NCBI RefSeq assembly: GCF_028689295.1
Contig: NZ_JAQTWL010000001.1
Coordinates: 248,001-312,000, forward strand
Direction: 5' to 3'
DNA length: 64,000 bases
DNA from: Rhodoferax sp.
Lineage (GTDB): Bacteria > Pseudomonadota > Gammaproteobacteria > Burkholderiales > Burkholderiaceae_C
The notes beneath the pieces were generated by a model. The model had not been told where the DNA came from, did no database searches, and saw nothing but the letters and a program-made list of their open reading frames with translations. Shown here in pieces: positions 17,114 to 29,042 of the stretch. A program made the translations under genes and the position numbers. Position 1 is the stretch's first letter. Each line of letters starts with the position of its first letter.

Positions 17114-19288
17114 ATGGCATTCTGTTTGAAACTCTCCCCCCTCGCGCTGGCGCTTGCCGCAAGCGCTTCCCTCCCTGCCTTTGCCCAGACCGTGCCGCAG
17201 AACCTGCAGCCTGTCACCGTGACCGGCAAAACCGCGCCGATGCTCGATATCGAGCTCGCGGATGTCTCCGGCTTTGGCGTGCCGCTGGCCAAATCGCCCC
17301 AAAGCGTGACGGTGCTGAGTGCAGACTTGCTCACCGCCAGCGCCGCGCAAACGTTGTCACAGGTGATCAAGCTCGACGCCTCACTGGCTGACAGCTACAA
17401 CACCACCGGCTACATCGAGAGCGTGTCGATTCGCGGGTTTTTGCTTGATCAGGGCGGCAATTTCAGTCGCAATGGCCTGATCACCTCGAACGACGCACCG
17501 ATCGCGCTGGAAAACAAGGAGCGGATCGAAGTGCTCAAGGGCGTGGCCGGCCTGCAGTCGGGCGTGTCGGCGCCGGGCGGTCTGGTGAACTATGTCACCA
17601 AGGCGCCCATGAAGGACAACTTCGTCACGGCGGAGCTTTCCGCCAATGACAGCGGCGGCGCCAAACTGCAGCTCGATGTCAACCAGAAACTGGGTGCGGT
17701 CGGCGTGCGCCTTAACCTGGTCGATGAAGCCCTGCGCACGCAGTATGACCAGGCCGACGGCTCGCGCCAGTTGCTCAGCCTGGCGCTGGCCACCGAATTG
17801 AGTCCGGCCACTTCGGTGTCGGCCAATCTGGAATACCACCGCAAGCGCCAACCCTCGGTGCCCGGTCTGGGCTTGCTCGACAGCAACGTTGACGGTGTCG
17901 GTGACACGCTGCCACGCAGCATCAATCCACGCCTGAACCTGAACAACCAGACCTGGTCGCAGCCGTTCGAGGCCAGCAGCACCACGGCTGAAGTGGCGCT
18001 CAACCATTCGATAGATGCTAGCTGGCGCACCCGCGTTGCGTTTAACACGCAGCGCCTGGACATCGATGACCGGCTCGCATTCCCGGACGGCTGTAGCAGC
18101 GCTGCGAACTATGTTTATCCCGGCTTGTGCGCCAATGGCGATGTCGATATCTATGACTACCGCAGCGAAGGCGAGCGGCGCAAGCTGTGGAGTTGGGACG
18201 CCCGCCTGGACGGCAAGTTCAAGGCGCTCGGCCTGCAGCACGCAACCCGGCTTGGTTTGAACGGGCGCAGCGCCAGCGCCGACCTGGCGCCGATGCAGGC
18301 CTACAACTGGGTCGGCATTACCAATATTTACACGCCGGTTGCGCTGCCCGCCGATGCCACGCTGACGAGCCTCAACACCAACAGCCGTGAACGTGCGCTG
18401 GCGGGCTATGCCACACTGACGTCGGATTGGCGCCAGAACGTGCAGTCGTTCGTGGGCCTGCGCATCACCCGCGTGAAGCGCAGCAGCGAGCGCAGTGATG
18501 GCTCGCGCGCCGAGTCGTTCGAGCAGACGGTGAATACGCCGTGGGCGGGGCTCGCCTGGTCGCCCAGCGCAGCCACGATGCTGTACGCATCTTGGGGTCA
18601 GGGTGTTGAGCTTGAAGTGGTGCCCAATCGGCCGGATAGATTTGTCAACTCGGGGCAGGTGCTGCCGGCGCTCAAAAGCGAGCAAACAGAGATTGGCCTC
18701 AAGTGGCAGGCCAATCCGCGCCTGCTGCTGACGGCCGCGGCCTTCAGTGTTGACAAGCCCTATGCCGACGATGTGCCCGCAGCAGATCCGGCCAACTTGC
18801 CGACCCAGGTGGCCGGCGCCAAGACTGCGCGCCACCGTGGCTTGGAACTGGCCGCCAGCGGGCGCGTGGATGCGGCGCTGTCCTTGCAAGCGAGCCTGAT
18901 GGCGCTCAATGCCAAGTACACCCAGGCGGTTGATTCAACGCTGGTGGGGCAGCGCGTGACCAACCTGCCGCGCCTGAAGGCGTCCCTGTTTGCCGATTAC
19001 AAACTCGCGGCTCTGCCTGGTTTGTCGCTCAATGGACTGGCTACCTTTGAGAACGGCAAGACGGTGATGGCGGATGGCAGTGTGGAGTTACCCACTGCTT
19101 GGCAACTTGATGCCGGGTTAAGCTACCTGCAGCGCATTGCGGGCAAGGAAACGCTGTGGCGCTTCAACGTCGAGAACCTGACCAACCGTACCTATTGGCG
19201 CGAAGCGCCCACCACCTATTGGGGCGGTGTGTACCTGTTTGCCGCAGCGCCGCGCACACTGCGGGCCAGCGTCACGGCGGACTTCTAA
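17114..19288 (+). CDS. TonB-dependent outer-membrane receptor under TPP-riboswitch control
   Basis: A 724-residue outer-membrane receptor. The signal peptide spans residues 1-24 (ending SLPAFAQ). The plug domain (about residues 40-170) has SPQSVTVLSADLL, VSIRGFLLDQGG and KERIEVLKGVAGLQSGVSAPGG. The beta-barrel follows and ends in Phe, as required for insertion. Sequence class is siderophore-receptor-like (FhuA/FpvA type), but the riboswitch at 16960-17043 implies that the substrate is thiamin, a thiamin phosphate or a precursor. The ATG at 17114 follows AAAGGA. The gene ends at a strong terminator shared with rpmG. Confidence 0.93.
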   Translation: MAFCLKLSPLALALAASASLPAFAQTVPQNLQPVTVTGKTAPMLDIELADVSGFGVPLAKSPQSVTVLSADLLTASAAQTLSQVIKLDASLADSYNTTGYIESVSIRGFLLDQGGNFSRNGLITSNDAPIALENKERIEVLKGVAGLQSGVSAPGGLVNYVTKAPMKDNFVTAELSANDSGGAKLQLDVNQKLGAVGVRLNLVDEALRTQYDQADGSRQLLSLALATELSPATSVSANLEYHRKRQPSVPGLGLLDSNVDGVGDTLPRSINPRLNLNNQTWSQPFEASSTTAEVALNHSIDASWRTRVAFNTQRLDIDDRLAFPDGCSSAANYVYPGLCANGDVDIYDYRSEGERRKLWSWDARLDGKFKALGLQHATRLGLNGRSASADLAPMQAYNWVGITNIYTPVALPADATLTSLNTNSRERALAGYATLTSDWRQNVQSFVGLRITRVKRSSERSDGSRAESFEQTVNTPWAGLAWSPSAATMLYASWGQGVELEVVPNRPDRFVNSGQVLPALKSEQTEIGLKWQANPRLLLTAAAFSVDKPYADDVPAADPANLPTQVAGAKTARHRGLELAASGRVDAALSLQASLMALNAKYTQAVDSTLVGQRVTNLPRLKASLFADYKLAALPGLSLNGLATFENGKTVMADGSVELPTAWQLDAGLSYLQRIAGKETLWRFNVENLTNRTYWREAPTTYWGGVYLFAAAPRTLRASVTADF

Positions 19289-19314
19289 AACGTAAGTGCG
19301 ACTTTCAACGGCGT

Positions 19315-19344
19315 AAAAAAGCCCGCGTTGAGCGGGCATTTTTT
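19315..19344. terminator. Bidirectional rho-independent terminator
   Basis: The stem GCCCGC-GTTGA-GCGGGC (19321-19337) is flanked by six A on the left and six T on the right. It therefore ends both the plus-strand TonB receptor transcript and the minus-strand rpmB-rpmG transcript. Confidence 0.88.
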
Positions 19345-19359
19345 GAACTCAAAACTGAA

Positions 19360-19530
19360 TTACTTCAGTTTCATTTCCTTGTAATCCACGTGCTTGCGAG
19401 CTTTGGGATCAAATTTCTTGATCAGCAACTTCTCGGGAGTGGTCTTCTTGTTTTTGTCAGTCGTGTAGAAGTGACCGGTGCCGGCTGTCGATTCCAGCTT
19501 GATTTTTTCGCGTCCGCCTTTGCTTGCCAT
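19360..19530 (-). CDS. rpmG: 50S ribosomal protein L33
   Basis: A 56-residue ribosomal protein, too short to stand out by length alone. Translation gives [19 protein letters not shown], then [10 protein letters not shown] and the basic tail [14 protein letters not shown], the typical L33 sequence. It is of the zinc-free (C-minus) type: no cysteine pairs are present. It follows rpmB on the same strand, the usual rpmB-rpmG arrangement, and ends at the shared terminator. Confidence 0.95.
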   Translation of the reverse strand: MASKGGREKIKLESTAGTGHFYTTDKNKKTTPEKLLIKKFDPKARKHVDYKEMKLK

Positions 19531-19544
19531 GATGGTTCCTTTGT

Positions 19545-19592
19545 GCTTAATTAGTTGAGGACAGAGCTAAAGATCTGTCCCGCAAGGTTTCA
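19545..19592 (-). repeat. Stop-codon-linked hairpin repeat, copy 1
   Basis: Read on the minus strand, the element starts with the TGA stop of rpmB. It then has AACCTTGCGGGACAGA, a short loop, and CTCTGTCC followed by TCAACTAATTAAGC. The GGACAGA/TCTGTCC arms form the hairpin. Two related copies occur at 28969-29035 and 32444-32503. It lies in the rpmB-rpmG gap. Confidence 0.75.
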
Positions 19593-19823
19593 GGCTTGAC
19601 CACGGGCGCGCAAATCTGCGAGCACGGCGTCGATGCCATTTTTGTCGATCAAACGCAGACCGGCGTTGGAGATGCGCAGGCGCACCCAGCGGTTTTCTGA
19701 CTCGACCCAAAAACGGCGGTATTGCAGATTCGGCAGGAACCGGCGCTTGGTTCTGTTGTTGGCGTGGGAAACCTTGTTCCCGACCATGGGGCCTTTGCCC
19801 GTGACTTCACATACGCGTGCCAT
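19590..19823 (-). CDS. rpmB: 50S ribosomal protein L28
   Basis: A 77-residue protein with the canonical L28 start [20 protein letters not shown], then [13 protein letters not shown] and [18 protein letters not shown]. The length is standard. It precedes rpmG by about 60 bases that contain a hairpin repeat. Part of the large ribosomal subunit. Confidence 0.97.
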   Translation of the reverse strand: MARVCEVTGKGPMVGNKVSHANNRTKRRFLPNLQYRRFWVESENRWVRLRISNAGLRLIDKNGIDAVLADLRARGQA

Positions 19824-19983
19824 GTGGACACTCCGATACTTTTAAACGGCCCCGACTGACGCCAGGGGCCTCACCTCGCCAAGAATAGGGTGGCGGTAAC
19901 CCGATTGCCGCCAGAATCCCTCACGGGATAAGCAGCAAAGCCCGGCATTATAGCCCGGCCTTTCGGCGTGGCGCTGGCCGTGT

Positions 19984-23347
<3,364 letters not shown>

Positions 23348-23364
23348 CCGTTGGATGTATTGTC

Positions 23365-23385
23365 ATTGCGGGCCAGACCCGCAAT
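23365..23385. repeat. Small perfect hairpin between ftsK and lolA
   Basis: ATTGCGGG (23365-23372), loop CCAGA, CCCGCAAT (23378-23385). The preceding TC and the ATTGCGGG arm resemble the CATTGCGAG-type repeats at 14500 and 45891. No T-tract is present. Confidence 0.5.
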
Positions 23386-23428
23386 CAGTGCATTTGCGTT
23401 TACCTAATCAACCAGCAAAAGGTCAGCA

Positions 23429-24082
23429 TTGAAACGATTTTTATTGACAGCATTTTTAATGATGACGTGCGCTGCCGGCGCCGGCGGCTTGAGCAGCCTG
23501 GAGACTTTTGTCAGGACAGTCAAAACCGGCCAGGCAACTTTTACCCAGGTCGTGACTTCACCCGCCCGAGAAGGGCAGGCGCCACGGGTGAAAACCTCCA
23601 GCGGTCAGTTTGAATTTGCCCGGCCCAACCGGTTCCGCTTCGACTATGCCAAACCCTTCGTGCAAACCATCGTCGCCGACGGCCACACGCTGTGGTTGCA
23701 TGACGTGGACCTGAACCAGGTCACGGCGCGCAAGCAGGCTGCCGTGTTGGACTCCACGCCGGCCGCCCTGATCGCCTCGGCGGCGGACGTGCAGGCCTTG
23801 CAGGCTGATTTTGTGCTGGCGGATGCGCCCGACAAGGACGGTTTGCAATGGGTGCTGGCCACGCCCAAATCCAAGGACGGGCAACTGCAGTCGGTGCGGG
23901 TCGGTTTCAGGGCGGCTGGTGAAGTTGCCAGGCAGACGGTCATGTTGGAGGTGCTGGAAATTCTGGACAATTTTGGCCAGCGTTCGGTGCTGACCTTCAA
24001 AGGCTTCAAGGTCAACCCGTCATTGCCGGCGAGCAGTTTCCAGTTCAGTACCCCAAAGGGCGCAGACTTGATCCGGCAGTGA
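23429..24082 (+). CDS. lolA: Outer-membrane lipoprotein carrier protein LolA
   Basis: A 217-residue periplasmic chaperone that carries lipoproteins from LolCDE to LolB. A signal peptide (residues 1-18) precedes the LolA barrel: SLETFVRTVKTGQATFTQVV, then FEFARPNRFRFDYAKPFVQTIVADGHTLWLHDVDLNQVT. The conserved Arg/hydrophobic residues of the lipid pocket lie in the RFDYAKP stretch. The start is a TTG at 23429 with AAAGGT upstream; there is no ATG that keeps the signal peptide. In many relatives rarA follows directly, whereas here a stress-protein module intervenes. Confidence 0.92.
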   Translation: MKRFLLTAFLMMTCAAGAGGLSSLETFVRTVKTGQATFTQVVTSPAREGQAPRVKTSSGQFEFARPNRFRFDYAKPFVQTIVADGHTLWLHDVDLNQVTARKQAAVLDSTPAALIASAADVQALQADFVLADAPDKDGLQWVLATPKSKDGQLQSVRVGFRAAGEVARQTVMLEVLEILDNFGQRSVLTFKGFKVNPSLPASSFQFSTPKGADLIRQ

Positions 24083-24088
24083 GCCGCG

Positions 24089-24532
24089 TTAGCGGTGCAC
24101 CAGCACGGGAATTTTTGCCTGGGTGAGCACCTTTTGGGTTTCGCTGCCAAGAATGAATGCGGTCACCCCCTTCAAGCCATGTGAGGACATGAAGATCAGG
24201 TCACATTTTTGCCTGGTGGCCACCTGGAGGATGCTTTCGGCAGGGAAATCGCCCGTCAGTGTGATGCACTGGCAAGGTACGCCCTGCGCTTTGGCGACTT
24301 TCTCGATCAACCCGAGATGACGTGCCGCCGCGCGTTCGATCATGGCGGCGTGCTCTTCGGGTGGCATGTAACCGACCGGAATGATGCCCTTGTAAATGAG
24401 AGGCGTGGGCGACGGCGCCACAAACAGGCCGGTTACTTTGGCGCCGACAGATTTGGCCAGGTCAATGCCGGCCTTGATGGCGCGGGACGACAGTTTCGAG
24501 CCGTCCGTCGGGATCAGGATATTTTTGTACAT
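24089..24532 (-). CDS. Universal stress protein (UspA family)
   Basis: A 147-residue single Usp domain. It begins MYKNILIPTDGSKLSSRAIKAG and ends with the ATP-binding type signature LIFMSSHGLKGVTAFILGSETQKVLTQA; the G-2x-G-9x-G(S/T) arrangement suggests nucleotide binding. I took the internal ATG (24532) instead of the TTG five codons upstream because homologues start there. It lies 24 bases downstream of the ion-transporter gene on the same strand. Confidence 0.9.
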   Translation of the reverse strand: MYKNILIPTDGSKLSSRAIKAGIDLAKSVGAKVTGLFVAPSPTPLIYKGIIPVGYMPPEEHAAMIERAAARHLGLIEKVAKAQGVPCQCITLTGDFPAESILQVATRQKCDLIFMSSHGLKGVTAFILGSETQKVLTQAKIPVLVHR

Positions 24533-24555
24533 GGCAAATCCGATCAATCAATGCG

Positions 24556-25872
24556 TCACTTGGCAAAAGGAAGTACCCAGATCAGCATGCCGATCACGTA
24601 GCAGACCAGGGTGGAGATCAGGACAAATGGAATGCTCCAGGAAAGAAATTCGCGCAGGGAGATTTTGCGCTGTTCTTCGCCCTGGCAGATGTTCAGGGCA
24701 ACATAGAGCGCTGGTGCGCCCGCAACGGTCAGGTTGCTGCCGAGCGTGCCCGACCACAGCAGCATCCACCACAGCGGCCAGTGCGGAACCAGGTTTCCAT
24801 CCAGATCCTTGATCGTGTGCAGGAAGGTCAGGATGTAGGCGTCGTGTTCGACGATGCCGACGATCGGCACCGTGACCCAGTACAGCAGGGTGGCACCCAG
24901 CGCATAGTTTTCGACGAAGATCGGCCGGATCAAGTTTGCCAGGGACTCCAGCAGATGGGCTTTTTCCAGACTGCCGACCAGGGCAAACAGGGCGATGTAG
25001 AAGAAAACAGCACGCCAGTCGAGTTCGGCCAGAACCTCTTCAAAAGCTGGCGCCTGGGCGCGCTTGCCGAGCAGTTCGAGCAGCAGCACCAGCGAGATGG
25101 CGCCGGTCATGGCAATGAAGCCAAGCTGGACGCCCAGCATTTGCCGCATGGCCATGCCCACTACCGTGAGCAGAAACCAGACGATGACCACGGTGGCAAA
25201 CAGCGGACTGGGAATTCGGGCCTCGATGCCGAGCTGGTCGATGTCGAGTTGCTGGCGCCCACGCGACCGGAAGCCGTAGGCATACATGGCCGCCAGGGTG
25301 ATTGCAAAGGTGATGGTCAGGATGGGAAAAGAGGACGGCCGGCCGGAATGGTAGAAAAAGTCCATGAACTCGGCACCGGCCACGCTGTGCAGCATCTGCG
25401 GCGGCAAGTCGCCTAGCAGCATGGCAGAGCCCATGAAATTGGCAGAAAAACCGATCATCAGGATCAAGGGGGTGGCCGGCATCTTGAGCGCCCTGGCCAA
25501 CGGCAGCGCCACCGGTGCCAGCATCAGGATCACGACCACGTTGTCAACAAACAGGGAAATGGCGCCTGCCAGTGTGGAGAGAATCATGACCAGCAAGCCG
25601 GCGCGTCCGCCCGAAAGACGCAGTGCCTGAACGGCCAGCCAGCTGGGGATGCCGGTTTTGCCGAAGTAAGTGGCAATGATCCAGATGCTGATCAGGATCG
25701 CCATCACGTTCCAGTCGACCAATCCGAACGCTTCGGTCTCTGTCATGACGCCCATCCAGACCATGGTGACAACACCCAGCAGGGCGGCCACCGTGCTGTC
25801 GATCACATTGATGATGATCAGGAAAATGGTGACCGCAAAGACAGCGGCCGCCATCCAGCTGAGTGCGTCCAT
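24556..25872 (-). CDS. ArsB/NhaD/SLC13-type ion transporter
   Basis: A 438-residue inner-membrane protein with 11-12 predicted helices. It belongs to the ion-transporter (IT) superfamily of ArsB, NhaD and CitM-like carriers. The segments FVDNVVVILMLAPVALPLA (about residue 110) and GSNLTVAGAPALYVALNIC (about residue 385) are the two hairpin/unwound-helix motifs of this fold. The substrate (Na+/H+, arsenite, dicarboxylate) cannot be told from sequence alone. Universal stress genes flank it on both sides on the same strand. Confidence 0.8.
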   Translation of the reverse strand: MDALSWMAAAVFAVTIFLIIINVIDSTVAALLGVVTMVWMGVMTETEAFGLVDWNVMAILISIWIIATYFGKTGIPSWLAVQALRLSGGRAGLLVMILSTLAGAISLFVDNVVVILMLAPVALPLARALKMPATPLILMIGFSANFMGSAMLLGDLPPQMLHSVAGAEFMDFFYHSGRPSSFPILTITFAITLAAMYAYGFRSRGRQQLDIDQLGIEARIPSPLFATVVIVWFLLTVVGMAMRQMLGVQLGFIAMTGAISLVLLLELLGKRAQAPAFEEVLAELDWRAVFFYIALFALVGSLEKAHLLESLANLIRPIFVENYALGATLLYWVTVPIVGIVEHDAYILTFLHTIKDLDGNLVPHWPLWWMLLWSGTLGSNLTVAGAPALYVALNICQGEEQRKISLREFLSWSIPFVLISTLVCYVIGMLIWVLPFAK

Positions 25873-25896
25873 CCGGTTTGGCTTTCGGCGCCGTCT

Positions 25897-26328
25897 TTAC
25901 TTGACCAGCACGACCGGAAGTTTTGACAGATGGACGATTTTCATGGCGATCGATCCGACCAGGAATTCCTTGAGGGCGCCGCGCCCATGCGTCCCCATGA
26001 CGATCTCGTCGCAGCGCAACGCGTCGGCCAGGTCGGTGATGGTTTCCGCGACTTTGCCAACCTCAAGATGGCAGGTGTACCCGGCGCCGGCTGCATCAAG
26101 CAGTCTGCGCGCCTCCTGTAACTGCTTTTCGCTTTCCTCACGATGAAAGCGGGCGATTTGGTCCTGGCTGACAAAGTGGCTGATGTCGTGGGTGAAAGGC
26201 GCCTGGACATTGACCAGATGAATGATCAAATTGTCCGGATTCGCATAGCGGGCGCGCTTGGCGATCACCCAATTGACGCTCCGCAGCGAGCATTCCGAGC
26301 CGTCAACGGGGATGAGTATGGTTTTCAT
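25897..26328 (-). CDS. Universal stress protein (UspA family)
   Basis: A 143-residue Usp-domain protein starting MKTILIPVDGSECSLRSVNWVIA and ending with the nucleotide-binding signature EIVMGTHGRGALKEFLVGSIAMKIVHLS. It heads the usp-transporter-usp set read on the minus strand, 24 bases upstream of the transporter gene. The three genes are probably one transcript inserted between lolA and rarA. Confidence 0.9.
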   Translation of the reverse strand: MKTILIPVDGSECSLRSVNWVIAKRARYANPDNLIIHLVNVQAPFTHDISHFVSQDQIARFHREESEKQLQEARRLLDAAGAGYTCHLEVGKVAETITDLADALRCDEIVMGTHGRGALKEFLVGSIAMKIVHLSKLPVVLVK

Positions 26329-26379
26329 GTTGGGCGTTTCATGGGTGGTTTTGAGCGATTATGTTGGCTTCGTCATGCC

Positions 26380-26398
26380 GGGAACAAGTCGTGTTCCC
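26380..26398. repeat. Perfect small hairpin between usp and rarA
   Basis: GGGAACA (26380-26386), loop AGTCG, TGTTCCC (26392-26398), in the gap between divergent genes. No T-tract. Its role is unknown. Confidence 0.45.
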
Positions 26399-26543
26399 TA
26401 CAGTTTGTGTGGGAATGACTGCCTGCGTTTATAGAATGCGACATGGCCGCAGCATTACCAAACTTCCCGCAAACAAGCCTGAGTGGCATCGCCTTGTCTG
26501 CTGACCTGCCCAGGTTTGGGTTGGCGCAGGTACAGGGGATCGC

Positions 26544-27833
26544 TTGAACCCCGTGCCGTCCGGCCACCCGCCGCTGGCTGAGCGCCTGCGCCCCAAAACC
26601 CTCGACGAGGTGGTGGGGCAGCAGCATTTGTTGGGCGAGGGCATGGCGTTGCGACTGGCGTTTGAATCGGGTCAGCCGCACAGTTGTATTTTTTGGGGTC
26701 CGCCGGGCACCGGCAAGACCACCATTGCGCGGCTCATGGCCAATGCCTTCGACGCCCAGTTCATCACCATCAGCGCGGTGCTGGGCGGCGTCAAGGACAT
26801 CCGCGAAGCGGTGGAAAAAGCACAACTCGCGCAGCAGCAGGGGCGACGCACGCTGGTGTTTGTCGATGAGGTGCACCGTTTCAACAAAAGCCAGCAGGAC
26901 GCGTTTTTGCCGCATGTGGAAAGTGGTCTGTTCACCTTTATCGGGGCCACCACCGAAAACCCTTCGTTCGAGGTGAATTCGGCCCTGCTGTCGCGTGCCA
27001 CTGTCTATGTGCTGCAGCCCTTGACGCCCGAAGATTTAAGGCAGATCGTGGCTTCGGCCCAGTCCCTGCAAGCATTGCCCGCGATCGAACCCAAGGCAAT
27101 CGAACGCTTGGTGGCCTATGCCGATGGCGATGCGCGCCGCCTGCTCAACACGCTGGAAACGCTGGCGGTATCGGCACAGCAGGAAAAGCGCGCAGAGATC
27201 ACTGACGTCTGGCTGCTCAAGGTACTGGGCGAACGCATGCGCCGTTATGACAAGGGCGGCGAACAGTTTTACGACACCATTTCGGCGCTGCACAAAAGCG
27301 TGCGCGGCTCCGATCCCGACGCCGCCCTGTATTGGCTGGTGCGCATGCTCGACGGCGGTGCCGACCCGCGCTACCTGGCGCGCCGCATGATCCGCATGGC
27401 CAGTGAAGACATCGGACTGGCCGACCCGCGTGCATTGCGTCTGGCGCTCGATGCAGCGGAGGTTTATGAGCGCCTGGGAACACCGGAGGGCGAGCTCGCG
27501 CTGGCCGAGTGCGTGGTCTATCTGGCGGTGGCGCCCAAGTCCAACGCGGTGTACAAAGCGTTCAATGCAGCCAAGGCGTTTGTCAAGCAGGATGGCACGC
27601 GCCCGGTGCCCATGCACCTGCGCAATGCGCCCACCAAACTGATGAAAGAGCTGGATTACGGCAAGGACTACCGCTACGCGCATGACGAAGCCGACGCCTT
27701 TGCCGCTGGCGAGCGCTATTTGCCTGAAGGCATGGCTGCGCCGGGTTTTTACCAGCCGGTGCCGCGCGGGCTGGAGATCAAGATCGCCGACAAACTGCGT
27801 GCCCTGCAAGAGCGCAATGCGCAAGCGCGCTGA
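26544..27833 (+). CDS. rarA: Replication-associated recombination protein A (RarA/MgsA)
   Basis: A 429-residue AAA+ ATPase of the RarA/WRNIP1 family, acting at stalled replication forks with SSB and clamp-loader-like activity. Walker A is GPPGTGKT at residues 52-59 and Walker B is VFVDEVHRFNKSQQDAFLP near residue 108. Sensor-1 is IGATTENPSFEVNSALLSR. The C-terminal tetramerisation region includes MIRMASEDIGLADPRAL. The start appears to be TTG at 26544; no in-frame ATG lies near. Confidence 0.94.
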   Translation: MNPVPSGHPPLAERLRPKTLDEVVGQQHLLGEGMALRLAFESGQPHSCIFWGPPGTGKTTIARLMANAFDAQFITISAVLGGVKDIREAVEKAQLAQQQGRRTLVFVDEVHRFNKSQQDAFLPHVESGLFTFIGATTENPSFEVNSALLSRATVYVLQPLTPEDLRQIVASAQSLQALPAIEPKAIERLVAYADGDARRLLNTLETLAVSAQQEKRAEITDVWLLKVLGERMRRYDKGGEQFYDTISALHKSVRGSDPDAALYWLVRMLDGGADPRYLARRMIRMASEDIGLADPRALRLALDAAEVYERLGTPEGELALAECVVYLAVAPKSNAVYKAFNAAKAFVKQDGTRPVPMHLRNAPTKLMKELDYGKDYRYAHDEADAFAAGERYLPEGMAAPGFYQPVPRGLEIKIADKLRALQERNAQAR

Positions 27834-28041
27834 AGTGGCATCGGTCTTGCATGCAAGCTCTCTTGCAAGGGTAAACCCGGGCCAATGATGCACTATGGTG
27901 GTGAATACGCATGGCTACAATCCTGCCACTCAAACACGTCGTTGGCAGGCTGGCTGCCGACACACCGGCAAGGCTCATAAGGCTGCACAACGGGTCAGCA
28001 TAAGTGTTGACACATCAACCGGCCAAAAATCGGAGAAAAAT
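27834..28041. other. Leader region of the liv operon
   Basis: About 200 bases between rarA and the first permease gene. An open frame continues upstream of the permease ATG but has no recognisable protein content. CGGAGA at 28031-28036 is the likely ribosome-binding site. No clear promoter or hairpin could be assigned. Confidence 0.4.
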
Positions 28042-28971
28042 ATGGAAACCTTGATCCAGCAGATCATCAATGGTCTGGTGTTGGGCAGCATGTATGCCTT
28101 GGTCGCGTTGGGCTACACCATGGTGTACGGCATCATCGGCCTCATCAACTTCGCCCACGGTGAGGTACTGATGGTGGGGGCCCTGACCAGCTGGACCATC
28201 ATTGGCTGGATGCAGGAGGCCATGCCGGGCGCTCCAGGCTGGATCATTCTGCTGATCGCTCTGGTGATTGCCTGCATCGTGGCGGCCACGCTCAATTTCA
28301 CGATTGAAAAAGTGGCCTACCGGCCGTTGCGCAACAGCCCGCGGCTGGCGCCCTTGATCACCGCCATCGGCATGTCGATTTTCCTGCAAACGCTGGCCAT
28401 GATCATCTGGAAGCCCAATTACAAACCGTATCCGAACCTGATTGGCGGCACCCCGTACGAGATCGGCGGTGCGGTCATTTCGGTCACGCAGGTGCTGATT
28501 CTGGGCGTCACGGCGCTGTCGCTGGCCACGCTGATGTACCTGGTCAACTACACCAAACTGGGGCGTGCGATGCGCGCCACCGCAGAAAATCCGCGCGTGG
28601 CTGCACTCATGGGGGTCAAGCCCGACCTGGTGATTTCGGCCACCTTTGTCATTGGTGCCGTGCTGGCGGCCATTGCCGGCATCATGTGGGCCGCCAATTA
28701 CGGCACGGTGCAGCACACCATGGGCTTTTTGCCAGGCCTGAAAGCCTTTACCGCAGCCGTTTTCGGCGGCATCGGCAATCTGGCTGGCGCCGTGGTGGGC
28801 GGCATTTTGCTGGGCCTGATCGAGTCGCTCGGGGCCGGCTATATAGGCAAGCTCACGGGCGGTGTGCTGGGTAGCCACTACTCGGACATTTTTGCATTTG
28901 TGGTGCTGATCATCGTGCTCACGCTGCGGCCCTCGGGCCTGCTGGGTGAGCGGGTGGCGGATCGTGCTTGA
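28042..28971 (+). CDS. livH: Branched-chain amino-acid type ABC transporter permease (LivH-like)
   Basis: A 309-residue inner-membrane permease with about eight helices, the length usual for LivH. It begins METLIQQIINGLVLGSMYALVALGYTMVYGIIGLINFAHGE, the family hallmark, and has GLKAFTAAVFGGIGNLAGAVVGG near the C-terminus, which contacts the ATPases. ATG 28042 is preceded by CGGAGA. It forms a transporter with the following LivM, LivG and LivF; no binding protein is adjacent, so the substrate (branched-chain or other amino acid, amide or urea) is not fixed by context. Confidence 0.92.
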   Translation: METLIQQIINGLVLGSMYALVALGYTMVYGIIGLINFAHGEVLMVGALTSWTIIGWMQEAMPGAPGWIILLIALVIACIVAATLNFTIEKVAYRPLRNSPRLAPLITAIGMSIFLQTLAMIIWKPNYKPYPNLIGGTPYEIGGAVISVTQVLILGVTALSLATLMYLVNYTKLGRAMRATAENPRVAALMGVKPDLVISATFVIGAVLAAIAGIMWAANYGTVQHTMGFLPGLKAFTAAVFGGIGNLAGAVVGGILLGLIESLGAGYIGKLTGGVLGSHYSDIFAFVVLIIVLTLRPSGLLGERVADRA

Positions 28972-29035
28972 AGCCTTGTGGGAAAGACCGCAGCGACGCG
29001 ATAGCCGAGCCAGATCTGTCCCCAACTGATTAGGA
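28969..29035 (+). repeat. Stop-codon-linked hairpin repeat, copy 2
   Basis: The element begins at the livH stop codon: TGA, then AGCCTTGTGGGAAAGACC, a loop of about 20 bases, and GATCTGTCCCCAACTGATTA. The arms are partly degenerate compared with copies at 19545-19592 and 32444-32503. It occupies almost all of the livH-livM gap. Confidence 0.7.
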
Positions 29036-29042
29036 TGTATTC

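Noticed and set aside
17381-18889. 502-codon minus-strand open frame inside the TonB receptor gene
   Set aside because: Receptor barrel and plug motifs are on the plus strand. The minus translation is compositionally biased and has no family features.
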